7,294 nt of DNA from Betaproteobacteria bacterium (GTDB taxonomy: Bacteria > Pseudomonadota > Gammaproteobacteria > Burkholderiales > Eutrophovitaceae): contig QXZO01000171.1 of assembly GCA_009886305.1 (NCBI GenBank), positions 1 through 7,294 of the forward strand, given 5' to 3'. This document shows positions 5,308 through 7,294 of this stretch, in pieces (position 1 is the first letter of the stretch; every line of letters begins with the position of its first letter). The notes beneath the pieces are model-generated. The model worked only from the letters and a program-made list of their open reading frames with translations. It did not search any database and was not told the DNA's origin. Made by a program: the position numbers and the translations under genes.

Positions 5308-6725
5308 GTATGAATTTCGTAGTGCTCTTGTACTTGCTCGCTTCGGTCTGTTTTATCCAGGCGCTCAAGGGGCTATCGCATCCTAATACGTCCCGTTTGG
5401 GAAATGCCTTTGGTATGGCGGGGATGTCGATCGCGATAGTAACGACAATAGCTCTCATTTTAAAATTGTCTGGCGAAGCTCAATCTGGCCTACTAAACGT
5501 TTTTGGAGGAATGGTTGTTGGTGGGGGGCTTGGTGCGATAATGGCTAAGCGCGTCGAAATGACAAAAATGCCCGAATTAGTTGCTTTTATGCACTCCATG
5601 ATTGGACTGTCTGCGGTGTTTATTGCGGTGGCTGCAGTCGCGGAACCTACGGCGTTAGGTATCGAGCTGGTTGATGGACTTATTCCTGTCGGTAATCGTT
5701 TTGAGCTTTTTGTTGGGACATTTGTCGGAGCGATCACCTTCTCGGGGTCAGTGATAGCGTTTGGAAAATTATCTGGCAGTTATAAACTTCGAATTTTCCA
5801 AGGAGCACCGATTGTTTTCAAGGGGCAGCATTTAGTAAATCTTGTCCTAGCTCTTTTGATGCTGGGATGTGGCGTATGGTTCTTTATGACGCAACAGTGG
5901 TTGCCATTTGTCATCATGATGGCAATTGCTTTCGTTTTGGGAGTATTAATCATCATTCCAATCGGCGGAGCGGATATGCCGGTTGTTGTTTCCATGTTGA
6001 ATAGTTACTCTGGTTGGGCTGCTGCTGGTATCGGATTCTCACTAAATAATTCGATGTTGATTATCGCCGGGTCCTTAGTGGGCTCCTCTGGGGCAATTCT
6101 CTCTTACATCATGTGTAAGGCGATGAATCGGTCATTTTTCAGCGTCATTTTGGGCGGTTTTGGTGCAGAGGAGGGCACGCAAACTGGTTCATCAGAAGCA
6201 AGGCCAGTTAAATCCGGCAGCGCCGATGATGTCGCCTTCCTTTTGGGGAACTCTGACTCTGTAGTTATTGTTCCCGGATACGGTTTAGCTGTCGCTCGGG
6301 CGCAACATGCAGTGAAAGAGATGACTGAGAAACTGATAGCGAAGGGTGTTCAGGTCCGCTACGCGATTCATCCGGTGGCAGGTCGAATGCCAGGACACAT
6401 GAACGTTTTGCTCGCTGAAGCCGAGGTTGCTTATGACCAAGTATTCGAGATGGAGGACATTAATAGCGATTTTGGTCAAACAGACGTGGTGTTTGTGTTG
6501 GGGGCTAATGATGTGGTTAACCCGGCCGCCAGAACACCAGGCAGCGCTATTTATGGAATGCCGATTCTAGAGGCATATAAAGCCAGTAACGTGATCGTTA
6601 ATAAGAGATCAATGGCTTCTGGCTATGCTGGATTGGATAACGAATTGTTTTATATGGATAAGACTATGATGGTATTCGGTGATGCTAAAAAAGTGGTAGA
6701 GGATATCTTGAAGGCATTAGATTAA
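5304..6725 (+). CDS. pntB: Proton-translocating NAD(P) transhydrogenase subunit beta
   Basis: PntB supplies most of the membrane proton channel and the cytoplasmic NADP(H)-binding domain III; the complex uses proton influx to drive reduction of NADP+ by NADH. The 473 residues compare with about 462 in E. coli. Residues 1 to about 280 hold some nine hydrophobic segments. MPELVAFMHSMIGLSAV contains His97, equivalent to the channel histidine His91 of E. coli. IGGADMPVVVSMLNSYSGWA (220-239) contains Asp224, equivalent to Asp213, and GSSGAILSYIMCKAMNRSF (260-278) ends the membrane part. Domain III has VPGYGLAVARAQ (323-334), HPVAGRMPGHMNVLLAEA (356-373), GANDVVNPAA (400-409, Asp403) and KRSMASGYAG (434-443), where Lys434 and Arg435 match the NADP 2'-phosphate-binding pair. 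All key residues checked are present. AAGGAG (5291-5296), seven bases upstream, supports the start, which overlaps the pntAB stop by four bases. Confidence 0.98.
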   Translation: MSMNFVVLLYLLASVCFIQALKGLSHPNTSRLGNAFGMAGMSIAIVTTIALILKLSGEAQSGLLNVFGGMVVGGGLGAIMAKRVEMTKMPELVAFMHSMIGLSAVFIAVAAVAEPTALGIELVDGLIPVGNRFELFVGTFVGAITFSGSVIAFGKLSGSYKLRIFQGAPIVFKGQHLVNLVLALLMLGCGVWFFMTQQWLPFVIMMAIAFVLGVLIIIPIGGADMPVVVSMLNSYSGWAAAGIGFSLNNSMLIIAGSLVGSSGAILSYIMCKAMNRSFFSVILGGFGAEEGTQTGSSEARPVKSGSADDVAFLLGNSDSVVIVPGYGLAVARAQHAVKEMTEKLIAKGVQVRYAIHPVAGRMPGHMNVLLAEAEVAYDQVFEMEDINSDFGQTDVVFVLGANDVVNPAARTPGSAIYGMPILEAYKASNVIVNKRSMASGYAGLDNELFYMDKTMMVFGDAKKVVEDILKALD

Positions 6726-6744
6726 TTTGCTTTTATCCAAAACT

Positions 6745-6751
6745 GAGGTGA
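6745..6751 (+). promoter_or_regulatory. Ribosome-binding site of the flavin-reductase-like gene
   Basis: GAGGTGA lies seven bases before the ATG at 6759-6761, in the 33-base gap after pntB. It fixes the start of the downstream reading frame. The gap contains no hairpin or T-run of terminator type, so reading through from pntB is likely. Confidence 0.7.
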
Positions 6752-6758
6752 CCCTTTT

Positions 6759-7294
6759 ATGTTTTATGAAACGCAAGCAAATGATCACGGCCTCGAGCAT
6801 GATCCTTTTAAAGCGCTAGTCGCCCCGAGACCTATTGGTTGGGTCTCCACCACCTCGAGTAAAGATAAAGTGAATCTTGCTCCCTACAGTTTCTTTAATG
6901 CAGTCAGTGATTCGCCTCCAATGGTGATGATTTCTTCTAACCAAAGAAAAGATACGTTAGTCAACATAGAGGAGACTAAGGAGTTTGTGTGTTCGCTCGC
7001 GACTTATCGTCTACGGGACGAGATGAATATGAGTTCAGCTGCTGTCTCTAAGGGTGTTAGTGAATTTGAATTGGCGAACCTTAAATCAGCTCAGTCTCGT
7101 TTAGTTGCGCCGCCTCGTATTGCTGATAGTCCTGCTGCGCTTGAGTGCAGGCTATGGAAGGTGATTCCAATTCCTAATAGCCCTGAAGACCAAACTGCAT
7201 CCCGCTACAGTATGATTCTTGGCTTTGTGGTTGGGGTGTTTATTGATGATAAATATTTATCAGATGGTTTTTTCAATACGGCAAAAGCGGGACT
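6759..7294 (+). CDS. Flavin reductase-like, FMN-binding split-barrel protein, 3'-truncated by window edge
   Basis: The frame runs open from the ATG to the window end, giving 178 residues. It begins MFYETQANDHGLEHDPFKAL and then VAPRPIGWVST (21-31), NLAPYSFFNAVSDSPPMVMIS (39-59) and KDTLVNIEET (64-73), FVCSLA (76-81). This order (APRPIGWV, then APYSFFN, then KDT with NI) is characteristic of the flavin reductase-like / DIM6-NTAB family with an FMN-binding split barrel. Members are usually about 200 residues, so perhaps 20-40 are missing. Some members reduce flavins with NAD(P)H, while others bind FMN with unknown or oxygenase-partner roles, so the substrate cannot be assigned. No signal peptide or membrane segment is seen, which implies a cytoplasmic protein. 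It follows pntB closely with its own good ribosome-binding site and no terminator, so it is probably the fourth gene of the pnt transcript. Confidence 0.88.
   Translation, partial: MFYETQANDHGLEHDPFKALVAPRPIGWVSTTSSKDKVNLAPYSFFNAVSDSPPMVMISSNQRKDTLVNIEETKEFVCSLATYRLRDEMNMSSAAVSKGVSEFELANLKSAQSRLVAPPRIADSPAALECRLWKVIPIPNSPEDQTASRYSMILGFVVGVFIDDKYLSDGFFNTAKAG

Noticed and set aside
5480..5995. Minus-strand open frames opposite pntB, rich in Thr, Ser, Pro and Ile
   Set aside because: This composition is the expected complement of hydrophobic membrane-helix codons on the other strand.
1..7294. Undescribed system, mobile element, CRISPR array, phage or defence island
   Set aside because: Every coding region maps to a known housekeeping or metabolic family, intergenic gaps are short, and no direct repeats, integrase, transposase or tRNA-like sequence was seen.

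Overview
This window reads as an ordinary chromosomal segment from a proteobacterium, most likely a gammaproteobacterium (less likely a betaproteobacterium), with moderately AT-leaning DNA. The indications are family-level. MutL and MiaA look proteobacterial and are adjacent, as in many gammaproteobacteria. MutL carries the metal-dependent endonuclease motifs that the E. coli protein lacks. The transhydrogenase is the three-gene type (pntAA-pntAB-pntB) rather than the two-gene E. coli type. I cannot name a genus from the sequence alone.

Layout, left to right. (1) Bases 2-895, plus strand: the 3' two-thirds of xseA (exonuclease VII large subunit), cut by the window edge. (2) Bases 897-1838, minus strand: miaA (tRNA A37 dimethylallyltransferase), convergent with xseA; only base 896 separates the two stop codons. 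(3) Bases 1875-3674, minus strand: mutL, 37 bases upstream of the annotated miaA start and probably co-transcribed with it. (4) Bases 3675-3850: a 176-base divergent intergenic region, the only sizeable non-coding stretch. It holds several short dyad symmetries and low-confidence promoter candidates. (5) Bases 3851-6725, plus strand: pntAA, pntAB and pntB, tightly packed with good Shine-Dalgarno sequences. (6) Bases 6759-7294, plus strand: the 5' part of a flavin-reductase-like split-barrel protein, cut by the right edge and probably in the pnt operon.

How the genes work together. The leftward block joins DNA repair (MutL) and tRNA modification (MiaA), with another DNA-metabolism nuclease (XseA) converging on it. 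The rightward block encodes a complete proton-translocating NAD(P) transhydrogenase: soluble NAD(H)-binding PntAA, small membrane subunit PntAB, and PntB with the rest of the membrane domain plus the NADP(H)-binding domain. It links the proton-motive force to NADPH supply. The following gene is a possible NAD(P)H-linked flavoprotein.

I found no mobile element, CRISPR array, tRNA, rRNA or defence system, and no convincing undescribed system. The signals most worth checking are the potential folded and alternatively pairing leader upstream of pntAA, the uncertain miaA start, and the near-abutting convergent xseA/miaA ends.
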